A stretch of DNA of 17,010 bases from assembly GCA_002437565.1 (NCBI GenBank), contig DJQL01000080.1, positions 27,707-44,716 of the forward strand. The letters run 5' to 3'. The position numbers and the translations under genes were made by a program. The notes beneath the pieces are model-generated. The model ran no database searches. It was not told where the DNA came from and saw only the letters and a program-made list of their open reading frames with translations. This document shows, one piece after another, positions 1-6,464 of the stretch. Within the stretch, counting starts at the first letter, position 1; each line of letters starts with the position of its first letter. This DNA comes from Prevotella sp. UBA6387 (lineage in GTDB: Bacteria > Bacteroidota > Bacteroidia > Bacteroidales > Bacteroidaceae).

Positions 1-741
1 CTTGACGCCATACGCGACGTGATATATTTCATCGAGACCTACGATGTCACGACCGTGCGTGCCTCCACGCCGATGTACCTGCTTGCCAGGGTCATAAAGT
101 CGATGGGCATCAAGATGGTGCTTTCGGGTGAGGGAGCCGACGAGATTTTCGGCGGATACCTCTATTTCCACAAGGCTCCAACGCCTGAGGAGTTTCACAA
201 GGAGACGGTGCGCAAGCTGTCCAAGCTTCACCTCTATGATTGCCTACGCGCCAACAAGTCGCTTGCGGCATGGGGTGTGGAAGGACGTGTGCCATTCCTT
301 GACAAGGATTTTCTTGATGTGGCGATGACCATTGACCCGAGCTACAAGATGTGCCCGGGCAAGGAGATAGAGAAGAAGGTGGTGCGCGACGCCTTCTCCG
401 ACATGCTGCCCGAGGAGATAGCGTGGAGGCAGAAGGAGCAGTTCTCCGACGGTGTGGGCTATTCGTGGATAGACACCCTGAAAGAGATTACCGCCTCTGC
501 CGTCAGCGACGAGCAGATGGCTCATGCCGCCGAGCGTTTCCCGATAAACCCACCTCGCAACAAGGAGGAATATTACTATCGTTCCATCTTCGCCGAGCAC
601 TTCCCGTCTGACAGCGCGGCGCGCTCGGTGCCCAGCGTGCCCAGCGTGGCGTGCTCCACGGCAGAGGCCTTGGCTTGGGACGAGGCGTTCAAGAACATGA
701 ACGAGCCATCGGGACGTGCTGTGAAGGACATTCACGAATAG
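1..741 (+). CDS. asnB: Asparagine synthase B (glutamine-hydrolysing), C-terminal part, 5' end cut by window
   Basis: This is the synthetase half of asparagine synthase B, which forms asparagine from aspartate, ATP and glutamine-derived ammonia in the cytoplasm. The frame is open from base 1, so the N-terminal glutaminase domain and the SGGLDS pyrophosphate loop lie outside the window. The visible part tracks the E. coli AsnB C-terminus as I remember it: IETYDVTT, RASTPMYL, LSGEGADEIFGGYLYFHKAP (bases 121-180), WGVEGRVPFLDKDFLDVAM, WRQKEQFSDGVGYSWIDTLK and a PSVACST/WDEAFKNM/DPSGRAV-like tail. A 9-nt tandem duplication (628-636 and 637-645) adds a PSV repeat just before the conserved PSVACS, at a point that is variable in the family. 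The gene ends with TAG at 739-741. No convincing terminator follows in the 192-bp gap to the next gene. The family assignment is firm. Confidence 0.97.
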   Translation, partial: LDAIRDVIYFIETYDVTTVRASTPMYLLARVIKSMGIKMVLSGEGADEIFGGYLYFHKAPTPEEFHKETVRKLSKLHLYDCLRANKSLAAWGVEGRVPFLDKDFLDVAMTIDPSYKMCPGKEIEKKVVRDAFSDMLPEEIAWRQKEQFSDGVGYSWIDTLKEITASAVSDEQMAHAAERFPINPPRNKEEYYYRSIFAEHFPSDSAARSVPSVPSVACSTAEALAWDEAFKNMNEPSGRAVKDIHE

Positions 742-933
742 ATTTTTCCTTTTCCCTCCAGCACATGCATGGGAGGCCGATATGATATTTTTTATTATTT
801 GAAGGTTTCGAGCAACATCGTCGGTGTTAAAAAAAACACTGGCGAGTTGCTTTTTTCTTTGCTTGCCGTGCAAGATTTCCGGATTATTCGCGTTTTTATT
901 ACATAAAGCAACACAAATAAAAAACATGTAGTC

Positions 934-1401
934 ATGCAAAGGAAAACCTTACTCCGCGTATTGTTCATCATTGGCGCGTTTACGGCTCTTACGTTTGCGT
1001 CTTGTTCAAACGAAGACCCTGCCGATGTCGTAAATCCTTATAACATTCGTTTCAAGACCGAATTGAAGGTTGAAAGCGACAATTCGTATTTGATTCCAGC
1101 CAAAGGTGGGACTTACACTTTCGACATTTATAATGGCGAACCATGGCTGGCGATGGTGAAGGAATGGTTTGACGGCAAGAGCACGGTTTATAATACGGAG
1201 ACGGGCAGGAGCTATAAGATGGAAGCGTTGTGGGCTACCGCCGACATAGAGAAGCAAGGCCCCAACAGCGAAAAGCTCACGGTGAAAATAGAGCCATCCA
1301 ATAAGGATAAGTTCCGATATGTATATGTTGTCGTGTCGAATGGTATGAAGAGTAAGGTGTTTGTTTTCAAGCAGTTAGGCATTTGTGCTGATAAGAAATA
1401 G
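934..1401 (+). CDS. Small lipoprotein of unknown function, possibly BACON-like beta-sandwich
   Basis: The 155-residue product starts with a lipoprotein signal: basic MQRK, a hydrophobic stretch LLRVLFIIGAFTALTF, then ASC with the lipidated Cys at about residue 23, followed by SNEDP. It is expected in the cell envelope. The mature part has the look of a BACON-type domain (a Bacteroidota immunoglobulin-like fold): an IPAKGGTYTFDI strand with a GG turn, then NGEPWLA with a central Trp, and a final strand pair RYVYVVVSNG and SKVFVFKQ. BACON domains usually sit in larger polysaccharide-degradation proteins, whereas here the domain stands alone with no SusC/SusD or hydrolase beside it. I do not recognise a named family. 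The ATG start is supported by the signal peptide directly behind it. The BACON reading is inference from pattern only. Confidence 0.8.
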   Translation: MQRKTLLRVLFIIGAFTALTFASCSNEDPADVVNPYNIRFKTELKVESDNSYLIPAKGGTYTFDIYNGEPWLAMVKEWFDGKSTVYNTETGRSYKMEALWATADIEKQGPNSEKLTVKIEPSNKDKFRYVYVVVSNGMKSKVFVFKQLGICADKK

Positions 1402-1416
1402 CAAGCCTTGAAATAA

Positions 1417-1506
1417 GCGCGTCGCCTTCACGCTTGAATCGCGCCGGCTTTACGCTTGAATCGCGATGCCATTTCCAACGTGATCGCGCCACGTCCATTT
1501 TTGGCG
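1417..1506. repeat. Degenerate 22-24-bp tandem repeat, about four units
   Basis: Four consecutive units begin at 1417, 1441, 1463 and 1486. Each starts with GCG and shares a pattern GCG..GCC..TT followed by ACG.TTGAATC. The 14-mer ACGCTTGAATCGCG is exact at 1430-1443 and again at 1452-1465. Units 3 and 4 are progressively weaker. The array lies in the gap between the lipoprotein gene and the converging hxlR-type gene. It is GC-richer than the neighbouring intergenic DNA. No direct-repeat/spacer structure of a CRISPR is present, because the units are contiguous. Confidence 0.6.
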
Positions 1507-1513
1507 TTTATTG

Positions 1514-1876
1514 TCAGGCTCTTGCCTTGCTCCTGTCTTTTAATATCCCGGCCATGTTGTTCTGCGCCCAGACTATCATGTCTTCAACCAATGGCATGAA
1601 CGAGCGGGCACGGTCTGTGAGTGAATATTCCACCCGTGGCGGAACCTCGGCATAGACGTGGCGGGTGATGAAACCGTCCGTCTCCAGAGAGCGAAGTGTT
1701 GAGGTCAGCACTTTTTGCGATATGTCGGGGATGGCTCGGTGGAGGGCATTGAAACGCATGCTCTCGCTTCGGTGCATTACATAGATTATCAGCAATGACC
1801 ACTTGCCGCAAATATGTGTCAAGATGTTGCGGATGGGGCAATCTTGTATGATGGCGTCTGTTATTTGGTTACTCAT
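1514..1876 (-). CDS. HxlR-family winged-helix transcriptional regulator
   Basis: The 120-residue product has the full HxlR signature: CPIRN near the N-terminus (C13-P14), the helix IxGKW (here ICGKW, residues 22-26), MRFNALHRAIPDISQKVLT in the recognition-helix region, LRSLETDGFITR, then YAEVPPRVEYSLTDRA for the wing. HxlR/YodB/HypR-type proteins are small DNA-binding dimers that often sense electrophiles or oxidants through the conserved N-terminal Cys. This protein has that Cys (C13) plus a second one at C23, where the family often has Gly. The length fits the family. It is transcribed divergently from the cupin gene, and the shared 272-bp intergenic region holds inverted repeats with GTAAC half-sites, so it probably regulates itself and the cupin gene. 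The ligand cannot be told from sequence. Confidence 0.93.
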   Translation of the reverse strand: MSNQITDAIIQDCPIRNILTHICGKWSLLIIYVMHRSESMRFNALHRAIPDISQKVLTSTLRSLETDGFITRHVYAEVPPRVEYSLTDRARSFMPLVEDMIVWAQNNMAGILKDRSKARA

Positions 1877-1928
1877 AGTCGCATTGTGTCAATATGTCTG
1901 TAAACGCTTAACTGTCAATATTAGTATG

Positions 1929-1936
1929 CAAAAGTA
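1929..1936 (-). promoter_or_regulatory. Candidate -7 box of the hxlR-type gene
   Basis: On the minus strand this reads TACTTTTG, an exact fit to the Bacteroidota TAnnTTTG -7 element, about 53 bp upstream of the hxlR-type start codon. No good -33 TTTG is visible at the expected distance. The box overlaps a GTAAC half-site (1934-1938), which would allow autorepression. Confidence 0.5.
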
Positions 1937-1999
1937 ACTAACATTCTTAACGTGCCGTAACTTTCCGCGTTAAAGTAAATTAAACCGCAGAAGTCTTAG

Positions 2000-2016
2000 T
2001 TGCTGATAATCAGCAA
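2000..2016. promoter_or_regulatory. Inverted repeat upstream of the cupin promoter
   Basis: TTGCTGA (2000-2006) and TCAGCAA (2010-2016) form a perfect 7-bp inverted repeat with a 3-nt centre. It adjoins the larger palindrome at 2018-2039 in the divergent intergenic region. A regulatory role is inference. Confidence 0.4.
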
Positions 2017-2017
2017 T

Positions 2018-2039
2018 GGTTACTTAGAGGTAAGTAACC
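2018..2039. promoter_or_regulatory. Likely HxlR-type operator (9-bp perfect inverted repeat)
   Basis: GGTTACTTA (2018-2026) and TAAGTAACC (2031-2039) are exact reverse complements separated by GAGG. GTAAC/GTTAC half-sites and AT-rich centres are in keeping with operators reported for HxlR-type regulators. Further GTAAC half-sites lie at 1934-1938 and 1957-1961. The palindrome ends 17 bp before the -33 element of the cupin promoter, a position that could suit activation or repression by looping. Confidence 0.6.
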
Positions 2040-2056
2040 CACGCCAATGTGCCTTA

Positions 2057-2087
2057 TTGTGTAAATGAAAATGTCATAGTAATTTTG
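2057..2087 (+). promoter_or_regulatory. Bacteroidota-type promoter of the cupin gene
   Basis: A TTG at 2057-2059 (-33 element) is separated by 20 nt from TAATTTTG at 2080-2087 (TAnnTTTG -7 element). Element sequences and spacing match the primary sigma-factor consensus of Bacteroidota. The predicted transcript has a leader of roughly 55 nt before the ATG at 2149. Confidence 0.7.
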
Positions 2088-2148
2088 CATTGTCAAACGA
2101 TGATTATAGTCGGGACACGATTAAAACAACAAGAATTATTCAAAAACA

Positions 2149-2598
2149 ATGAAAGAAGCAAAGACTATTTTCAAGGCAGAAAACGCCACGGCCGTGGATT
2201 TCGGCAAGTTGAGCGATTTGAATGAGTATGTATTGGAACTTTCCCCAGAGGTTAAGATTCCTGGCAAGGTGTTTGGTGGCGCATTGGTAGGTGCGACAGG
2301 TGGAGAGTTCTCCTTCCAGTCGTTCGCTCCAGGCACGGAGACGGGTTTCCTACACACCCACAAAAATCATGAGGAGCTGTATTTCTTCCTCAGCGGCAAT
2401 GGCGAGTTCCAGGTTGATGGCAAGGTGTTCCCCATCACCGAGGGAAGCGTGGTGAGAGTGGCTCCAAAGGGCAAGCGCTCCGTTCGCAACAATGGCACCG
2501 AGCCGCTGGTGATGCTCTGCGTGCAGTATCGTGGCGCCACGTTCACTGCCGAGGATGCCACAGACGGCGTCATCTTGAATGAGAAAGTGGAGTGGTGA
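2149..2598 (+). CDS. Single-domain cupin protein, target of adjacent HxlR-type regulator
   Basis: The 149-residue cytosolic protein carries a single cupin beta-barrel. Cupin motif 1 is clear at about residues 66-83, with G66, H69, H71, E76 and G83 in the expected places (HTHKNHEELYFFLSG). Motif 2 at about residues 99-115 is GSVVRVAPKGKRSVRNN: the PxG and terminal Asn are present, but the metal-binding His expected after PxGxx is Ser (S111). A metal, if bound, would therefore be held by two His and one Glu. Such proteins range from dioxygenases to isomerases to sugar- or quinone-handling proteins, and the substrate cannot be named. Divergent pairing with an HxlR-type regulator suggests an inducible detoxification or redox role. 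The gene is monocistronic, with a promoter at 2057-2087 and a terminator directly behind it. Confidence 0.9.
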   Translation: MKEAKTIFKAENATAVDFGKLSDLNEYVLELSPEVKIPGKVFGGALVGATGGEFSFQSFAPGTETGFLHTHKNHEELYFFLSGNGEFQVDGKVFPITEGSVVRVAPKGKRSVRNNGTEPLVMLCVQYRGATFTAEDATDGVILNEKVEW

Positions 2599-2608
2599 TA
2601 GCCCTGAA

Positions 2609-2671
2609 CCATAAGCCTTGGAATATGTTGAACGTGTTATGAGATATTCCAAGGCTTATGGCCTTTTTTTT
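2609..2671 (+). terminator. Strong intrinsic terminator of the cupin gene
   Basis: CCATAAGCCTTGGAATAT (2609-2626) pairs perfectly over 18 bp with 2644-2661. The loop is 17 nt, and the second arm is followed by CC and a run of eight T (2664-2671). Confidence 0.93.
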
Positions 2672-2681
2672 CTTTGAAGCG

Positions 2682-2784
2682 TATTATCCGACAAGGGGTA
2701 AACATGATTTGCTGGCTCGACTGTGGCAAGAAATGCTGCAAAGAAGAACATGAATGAGACAATAAGGCAAAGAAACGGATAATA
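2682..2784. other. Intergenic stretch bounded by a 9-bp inverted repeat, containing a Cys-rich 17-codon micro-ORF
   Basis: TATTATCCG (2682-2690) and CGGATAATA (2776-2784) are exact reverse complements about 85 nt apart. Between them, 2704-2757 can be read as ATG to TGA giving MICWLDCGKKCCKEEHE, with four Cys in 17 residues. It has no visible promoter or ribosome binding site of its own. I see no transposase or known element. The repeat may be chance or the scar of a small insertion, and translation of the micro-ORF is unproven. Confidence 0.25.
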
Positions 2785-2820
2785 TGTGATAATAATATAG
2801 TTTAAGCCAATAACTTTTAG

Positions 2821-2828
2821 TACATTTG
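2821..2828 (+). promoter_or_regulatory. Candidate -7 box for the helicase operon
   Basis: TACATTTG matches TAnnTTTG and is followed by CACG. It lies about 70 nt upstream of the helicase ATG. The -33 region is weak (TTTA at 2801-2804). No better candidate lies between the upstream terminator and the gene. Confidence 0.5.
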
Positions 2829-2868
2829 CACGTGGAATACTATATTATAATATCCTCGTAGCGGAATT

Positions 2869-2894
2869 CTAAGCCTCCGCGGAGGTGTCCTTAG
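2869..2894 (+). promoter_or_regulatory. GC-rich hairpin in the helicase 5' leader
   Basis: CCTCCGCGGAGG (2874-2885) is a perfect 12-bp palindrome. Outer pairing of CTAAG (2869-2873) with CTTAG (2890-2894) continues the stem across a 4-nt bulge. The structure ends 6 nt before the ATG at 2901 and lies inside the predicted transcript, so it could limit ribosome access or stabilise the mRNA. As DNA, the palindrome could also be a protein site. Confidence 0.45.
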
Positions 2895-2900
2895 TTGCTT

Positions 2901-5900
2901 ATGAAACTAAAAGAAGGTATTTATGAAAATCTGATTAGCGACAGGCTCTTAGACGACATGCGTCAGACCGAAGCGGCTGGTTACGTGTGCCGAACAGAGC
3001 GGATAGACACGGCGGAATCGGCAAAAATACTGGCCGACTTTGTTTCCGATGCCATACGCAGAAAGCTTGAGGATGCTGACGTGCCGGTGGAGAACAAGAT
3101 AGAATTGACCAATAGCATTCTCGAGTCGGTAGATATTGACGACGAGGAGAAGCTCTCGGTTGTGCCAGAACTTCTGTCAGCCGTGGTAAGTGAACAACGT
3201 GAGGCCGCACTGCGCGCCACAAAGAAGGAAATCGTGCGTCCGCTGTCGGGCTTCCGTGTTAGCAATCTGTTCACTGGCGGACAGTCTGGCGTGCCGCTCG
3301 GTGCTGAGATAATGCGCGACATAGCCTCTGCCGACCAGATATGCATAATAGTGTCGTTCTTGCGCATGTCGGGCATAAGGATGATGCTCGACCAGTTGCG
3401 CGACTTCTGCAAGGGCGATGGACATAAGCTGCGCGTCATAACTACCACATACTGCGGTGTAACCGAGGCCAAGGCCGTGGAGCAGTTGGCGGCATTGCCC
3501 AACACCGATATCCGCATCTCTTACAACACCAACATCGAACGCCTTCATGCGAAGTCTTATATTTTTGTGCGCAACTCTGGATTCAGCACGGCATATATAG
3601 GTTCGTCCAACCTGTCGCATTCCGCCCAGACCGACGGACTTGAATGGAACATCCGAGTGACCAACGTAGAGAATCCACACATCATTAAGTCGGCGCTCGC
3701 TGCGTTTGAGATGTATTGGAACAGTGACAACTTTGAGGACTTCCACATAGGAGGCATAGAGAAGTTTCGTCGTGAGTTGGCCGTGCAGCGTAGCAGGAAC
3801 AATGGCTTGCCTGTTGAGGTGTTCTCACGCTACCAGTTGCTGCCACATCAAAAGGCTATTCTCGACCGTCTGCAAGTGGAGCGAGAGGATAACGGACTTA
3901 TGCGCAACCTTGTGGTGGCTGCTACGGGAACGGGCAAGACCGTGATCTCGGCTTTCGATTACAAACGCTTTCGCGAGGCAAATCCACTGCACAACCGCCT
4001 GCTGTTTGTCGTACATCGCGAAGAGATCCTGAAGCAGTCGTTGCGCACGTTCCGCAGCGTGCTCGGTGACGCCAACTTTGGTGAGTTGTGGGTGGGCGAT
4101 TACAGGCCTGCGGATTCCATGGAGCACCTGTTTGTGTCGGTGGCTACGCTAAACAACAATTTGGATCTTTTCCGCCAACAAGGTCTTGACTTTTACGATT
4201 ACATTGTCATAGATGAGGCTCATCATGCCGCGGCCTCAAGTTATCGGGTCATAGTGGATGAGTTTAGGCCGAAGCTGTTGCTTGGACTTACAGCTACTCC
4301 CGAGCGTATGGACGGACAGAACTTGCTGCCAGATTTCGGCGGCAGGATAAGTGCTGAAATACGACTTCCTCAAGCCCTTGACGAGGGACTGCTTACGCCC
4401 TTTCAATATCTCTGCATTACTGATGACGTTGATTTGTCGGGCGATGAGCTATGGGCTAATGGCAAATACATCTTGTCGAGGCTTTCCGACAGGCTTTGCA
4501 ATCATGAGAGGGTGGGGCTTATCATACGAAAGCTCGAAGAATATCTGCCCGACGAGACTCGTTGCCGTGCGCTTTGTTTCTGTTCCGACCGTAGGCATGC
4601 TGCTTTTATGGCCGAGCAATTCAATGGTTATGGCTTGAAGGCAGCCGCATTGACTTCTGCAACAAGTGCCGAGGAGCGAGTGCGGCTGAACCGTGACTTG
4701 GCTGCGGGGCGTGTTAATTACCTTTGTGTCGTCGACATCTTCAACGAGGGTGTGGACATTCCTGAGGTTGACACGGTACTGTTTCTTCGTCCTACCGATA
4801 GCCTTACGGTATTCTTGCAGCAGCTCGGTCGCGGACTTCGATTGAGTGCGGGCAAGGATTATCTCACCGTTCTCGACTTTGTGGCTCAGGTGAACCGCCA
4901 ATACGATTTTGCGAGTCGTTTCCGCGCTTTATGCTTGCGCAAGGATCGCAGCATCGAGGAACAGGTAAAGAACGGGTTTACGCTTCTGCCGCATGGCTGC
5001 TCAATATATATGGAGCGAAAGGCACAGAAATATGTATTGGCGAATATTCATGGTGCGATATACAACACTCGCCGCCTGGTGAAGGAACTGATGTCTTATG
5101 ACACTGTGCCGACATTATCGCAATTTGTCGAGAACTGCGGACAGGATGTGCGTCTGATATATAAAGGCAACAACTGTTGGACAACACTGAAGGCTGTCGC
5201 TGGCAAGTGCGCGCCGCTTGAAAATGATGACATCTCTCGCCGCCTGGTGAAGGGCATGGGCAATCTCACCCATGTTAATTCCGTGGCGTTCATCAATTTC
5301 ATAAGGCGTTTCCTTTCCAATGGATGCAAGCCTGACTGGTCTCAAGACAAGATGGCTGAAGGCAACACGGCAGACAGCCATTTCGCCATGATGCTATATT
5401 ACGCCTTGTTTCAGGATAGAATTGGGAAAGTCGGTTTTGCGAGCATTTACGAGGCATTGGCTAAGGTGGAGCAATATCCACAGTTAAAACATGAAATGAT
5501 CGAACTCATGGATTATCTGCACTCTAACCTGGAGTTCAAGACATATCCTATGGGCAAGGACTTTCCTTGTGGGTTGGAATTGTACGGCTGCTACACTCGT
5601 GAGGAGATATTCGCCTTGTTTGGCCGTCAGACAGCCTACAAGAAAATGCAGGGCGTGGCGGCAGGAGTGTTCTACGTTGACGAGAGCAACACTGAGTTGT
5701 TGTTTGTCACGCTGAACAAGTCGGAGAAAGACTTCTCGCCCTCAACGCAATACAACGACTATTTCATAAGCGAGTGGCGCTTTCACTGGCAGTCGCAAAA
5801 CACAATGTCACACTCTAATGCCGGATCGCGTTATGTCAAACAACGCGGCAATGGGCGGCGCTTCCTTCTATTCGTTCGTGAGGACAAGAAAGACGGGTTT

Positions 5901-6026
5901 GGAAACACAAGTCCCTACTATTGTATGGGGTTGCTCGATTATGTGAGCTCTCACGGCAATTATCCTATGAACATAGAGTGGAAATTGCAGAAGCCTGCCA
6001 TTGCTAAATTCGTAAAGGCCGTGTAA
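2901..6026 (+). CDS. SF2 DEAD/DEAH helicase with N-terminal PLD-like domain and C-terminal DUF3427-type region
   Basis: The product is 1041 residues from the ATG at 2901. A TTG two codons earlier is also possible but less likely. Domain order: an N-terminal helical region (to about 115); a PLD-like domain with H216-x-K218 and GSSN (234-237); an SF2 ATPase core with Walker A ATGTGKT (K346), DEAH (438-441), LGLTATPERMDG and motif VI QQLGRGLRLS (640-648); and a roughly 350-residue C-terminal region matching the DUF3427-type helicase pattern (ALFGRQTAYKKMQGVAAGVFYVD, NDYFISEWRFHWQSQNT). Such proteins are thought to act on DNA in repair or defence. The PLD half-motif lacks the usual Asp five residues after the Lys (Val here), so nuclease activity is uncertain. 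It leads a same-strand run with the NUDIX and YaaA genes (gaps of 26 and 16 bp). Architecture is firm; substrate and role are not. Confidence 0.93.
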   Translation: MKLKEGIYENLISDRLLDDMRQTEAAGYVCRTERIDTAESAKILADFVSDAIRRKLEDADVPVENKIELTNSILESVDIDDEEKLSVVPELLSAVVSEQREAALRATKKEIVRPLSGFRVSNLFTGGQSGVPLGAEIMRDIASADQICIIVSFLRMSGIRMMLDQLRDFCKGDGHKLRVITTTYCGVTEAKAVEQLAALPNTDIRISYNTNIERLHAKSYIFVRNSGFSTAYIGSSNLSHSAQTDGLEWNIRVTNVENPHIIKSALAAFEMYWNSDNFEDFHIGGIEKFRRELAVQRSRNNGLPVEVFSRYQLLPHQKAILDRLQVEREDNGLMRNLVVAATGTGKTVISAFDYKRFREANPLHNRLLFVVHREEILKQSLRTFRSVLGDANFGELWVGDYRPADSMEHLFVSVATLNNNLDLFRQQGLDFYDYIVIDEAHHAAASSYRVIVDEFRPKLLLGLTATPERMDGQNLLPDFGGRISAEIRLPQALDEGLLTPFQYLCITDDVDLSGDELWANGKYILSRLSDRLCNHERVGLIIRKLEEYLPDETRCRALCFCSDRRHAAFMAEQFNGYGLKAAALTSATSAEERVRLNRDLAAGRVNYLCVVDIFNEGVDIPEVDTVLFLRPTDSLTVFLQQLGRGLRLSAGKDYLTVLDFVAQVNRQYDFASRFRALCLRKDRSIEEQVKNGFTLLPHGCSIYMERKAQKYVLANIHGAIYNTRRLVKELMSYDTVPTLSQFVENCGQDVRLIYKGNNCWTTLKAVAGKCAPLENDDISRRLVKGMGNLTHVNSVAFINFIRRFLSNGCKPDWSQDKMAEGNTADSHFAMMLYYALFQDRIGKVGFASIYEALAKVEQYPQLKHEMIELMDYLHSNLEFKTYPMGKDFPCGLELYGCYTREEIFALFGRQTAYKKMQGVAAGVFYVDESNTELLFVTLNKSEKDFSPSTQYNDYFISEWRFHWQSQNTMSHSNAGSRYVKQRGNGRRFLLFVREDKKDGFGNTSPYYCMGLLDYVSSHGNYPMNIEWKLQKPAIAKFVKAV

Positions 6027-6052
6027 GACCAGATTTTGATATGTAGTGAGAA

Positions 6053-6448
6053 ATGAAGACGATAAACGTTGTGGCTGCCGTGATAGAAAACGGTGGCAAA
6101 TATTTCGCCACTCAGCGTGGCTATGGCGAGTTTAAGGACTGGTGGGAGTTTCCTGGTGGAAAGATAGAGCCGGGAGAGACGCCAGAGGAGGCTTTGTGTC
6201 GCGAGATACGCGAGGAATTGGAAGTCGAGATAGCGATAGACCATCACATCACGACAGTGGATTATGACTATCCATCCTTTCACCTCCACATGGCATGCTA
6301 TCTGTGCCATGTCGCGACAGGCCACTTGTTTCTTGTGGAGGCGGAGGCGGCAAGTTGGCTTGCGGATGATGAACTTGACACGGTGGATTGGTTGCCGGCA
6401 GACAGGAAAGTGGTTGAGATCATAAAAAATGCAATGATTTTATCTTGA
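6053..6448 (+). CDS. NUDIX hydrolase, MutT-like (deoxy)nucleoside triphosphate pyrophosphohydrolase
   Basis: The 131-residue protein has the MutT arrangement: VVAAVIENGGKYFATQR, then WWEFPGGKIEPGE leading into the Nudix box from G36 to V58. The box has G36, E42, R50-E51 and E54-E55, the Mg2+-binding helix. The Gly near the end of the box consensus is Glu (E57). MutT proteins hydrolyse oxidised or non-canonical dNTPs such as 8-oxo-dGTP and keep them out of DNA. The length and the WWEFPGGK motif fit the small stand-alone MutT group. It starts 26 bp after the helicase stop and ends 16 bp before yaaA, so all three are probably cotranscribed. As far as I recall, MutT-like genes beside DUF3427-type helicases are seen elsewhere. 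Exact substrate preference is not visible. Confidence 0.93.
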   Translation: MKTINVVAAVIENGGKYFATQRGYGEFKDWWEFPGGKIEPGETPEEALCREIREELEVEIAIDHHITTVDYDYPSFHLHMACYLCHVATGHLFLVEAEAASWLADDELDTVDWLPADRKVVEIIKNAMILS

Positions 6449-6464
6449 AAAGCTAATTCATCCT

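Noticed and set aside
750..780. Possible terminator after asnB (CCTCC/GGAGG)
   Set aside because: The stem is only 5 bp with a long loop and no T run follows.
244..939. 231-codon open frame on the minus strand across the asnB end and its downstream gap
   Set aside because: It lies mostly antisense to the clearly coding asnB frame, its translation has no recognisable domain and is rich in Arg/His typical of a shadow frame.
1417..1506. Possible CRISPR array
   Set aside because: Units are contiguous and diverged, with no unique spacers and no cas genes nearby.
2682..2784. Insertion sequence or MITE
   Set aside because: Only 9-bp inverted repeats, no target-site duplication visible and no transposase; left as a low-confidence note.
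2895..2900. TTG start for the helicase, adding two residues
   Set aside because: An ATG follows two codons later (2901) and begins the plausible sequence MKLKEGIYENL; TTG starts are rare.
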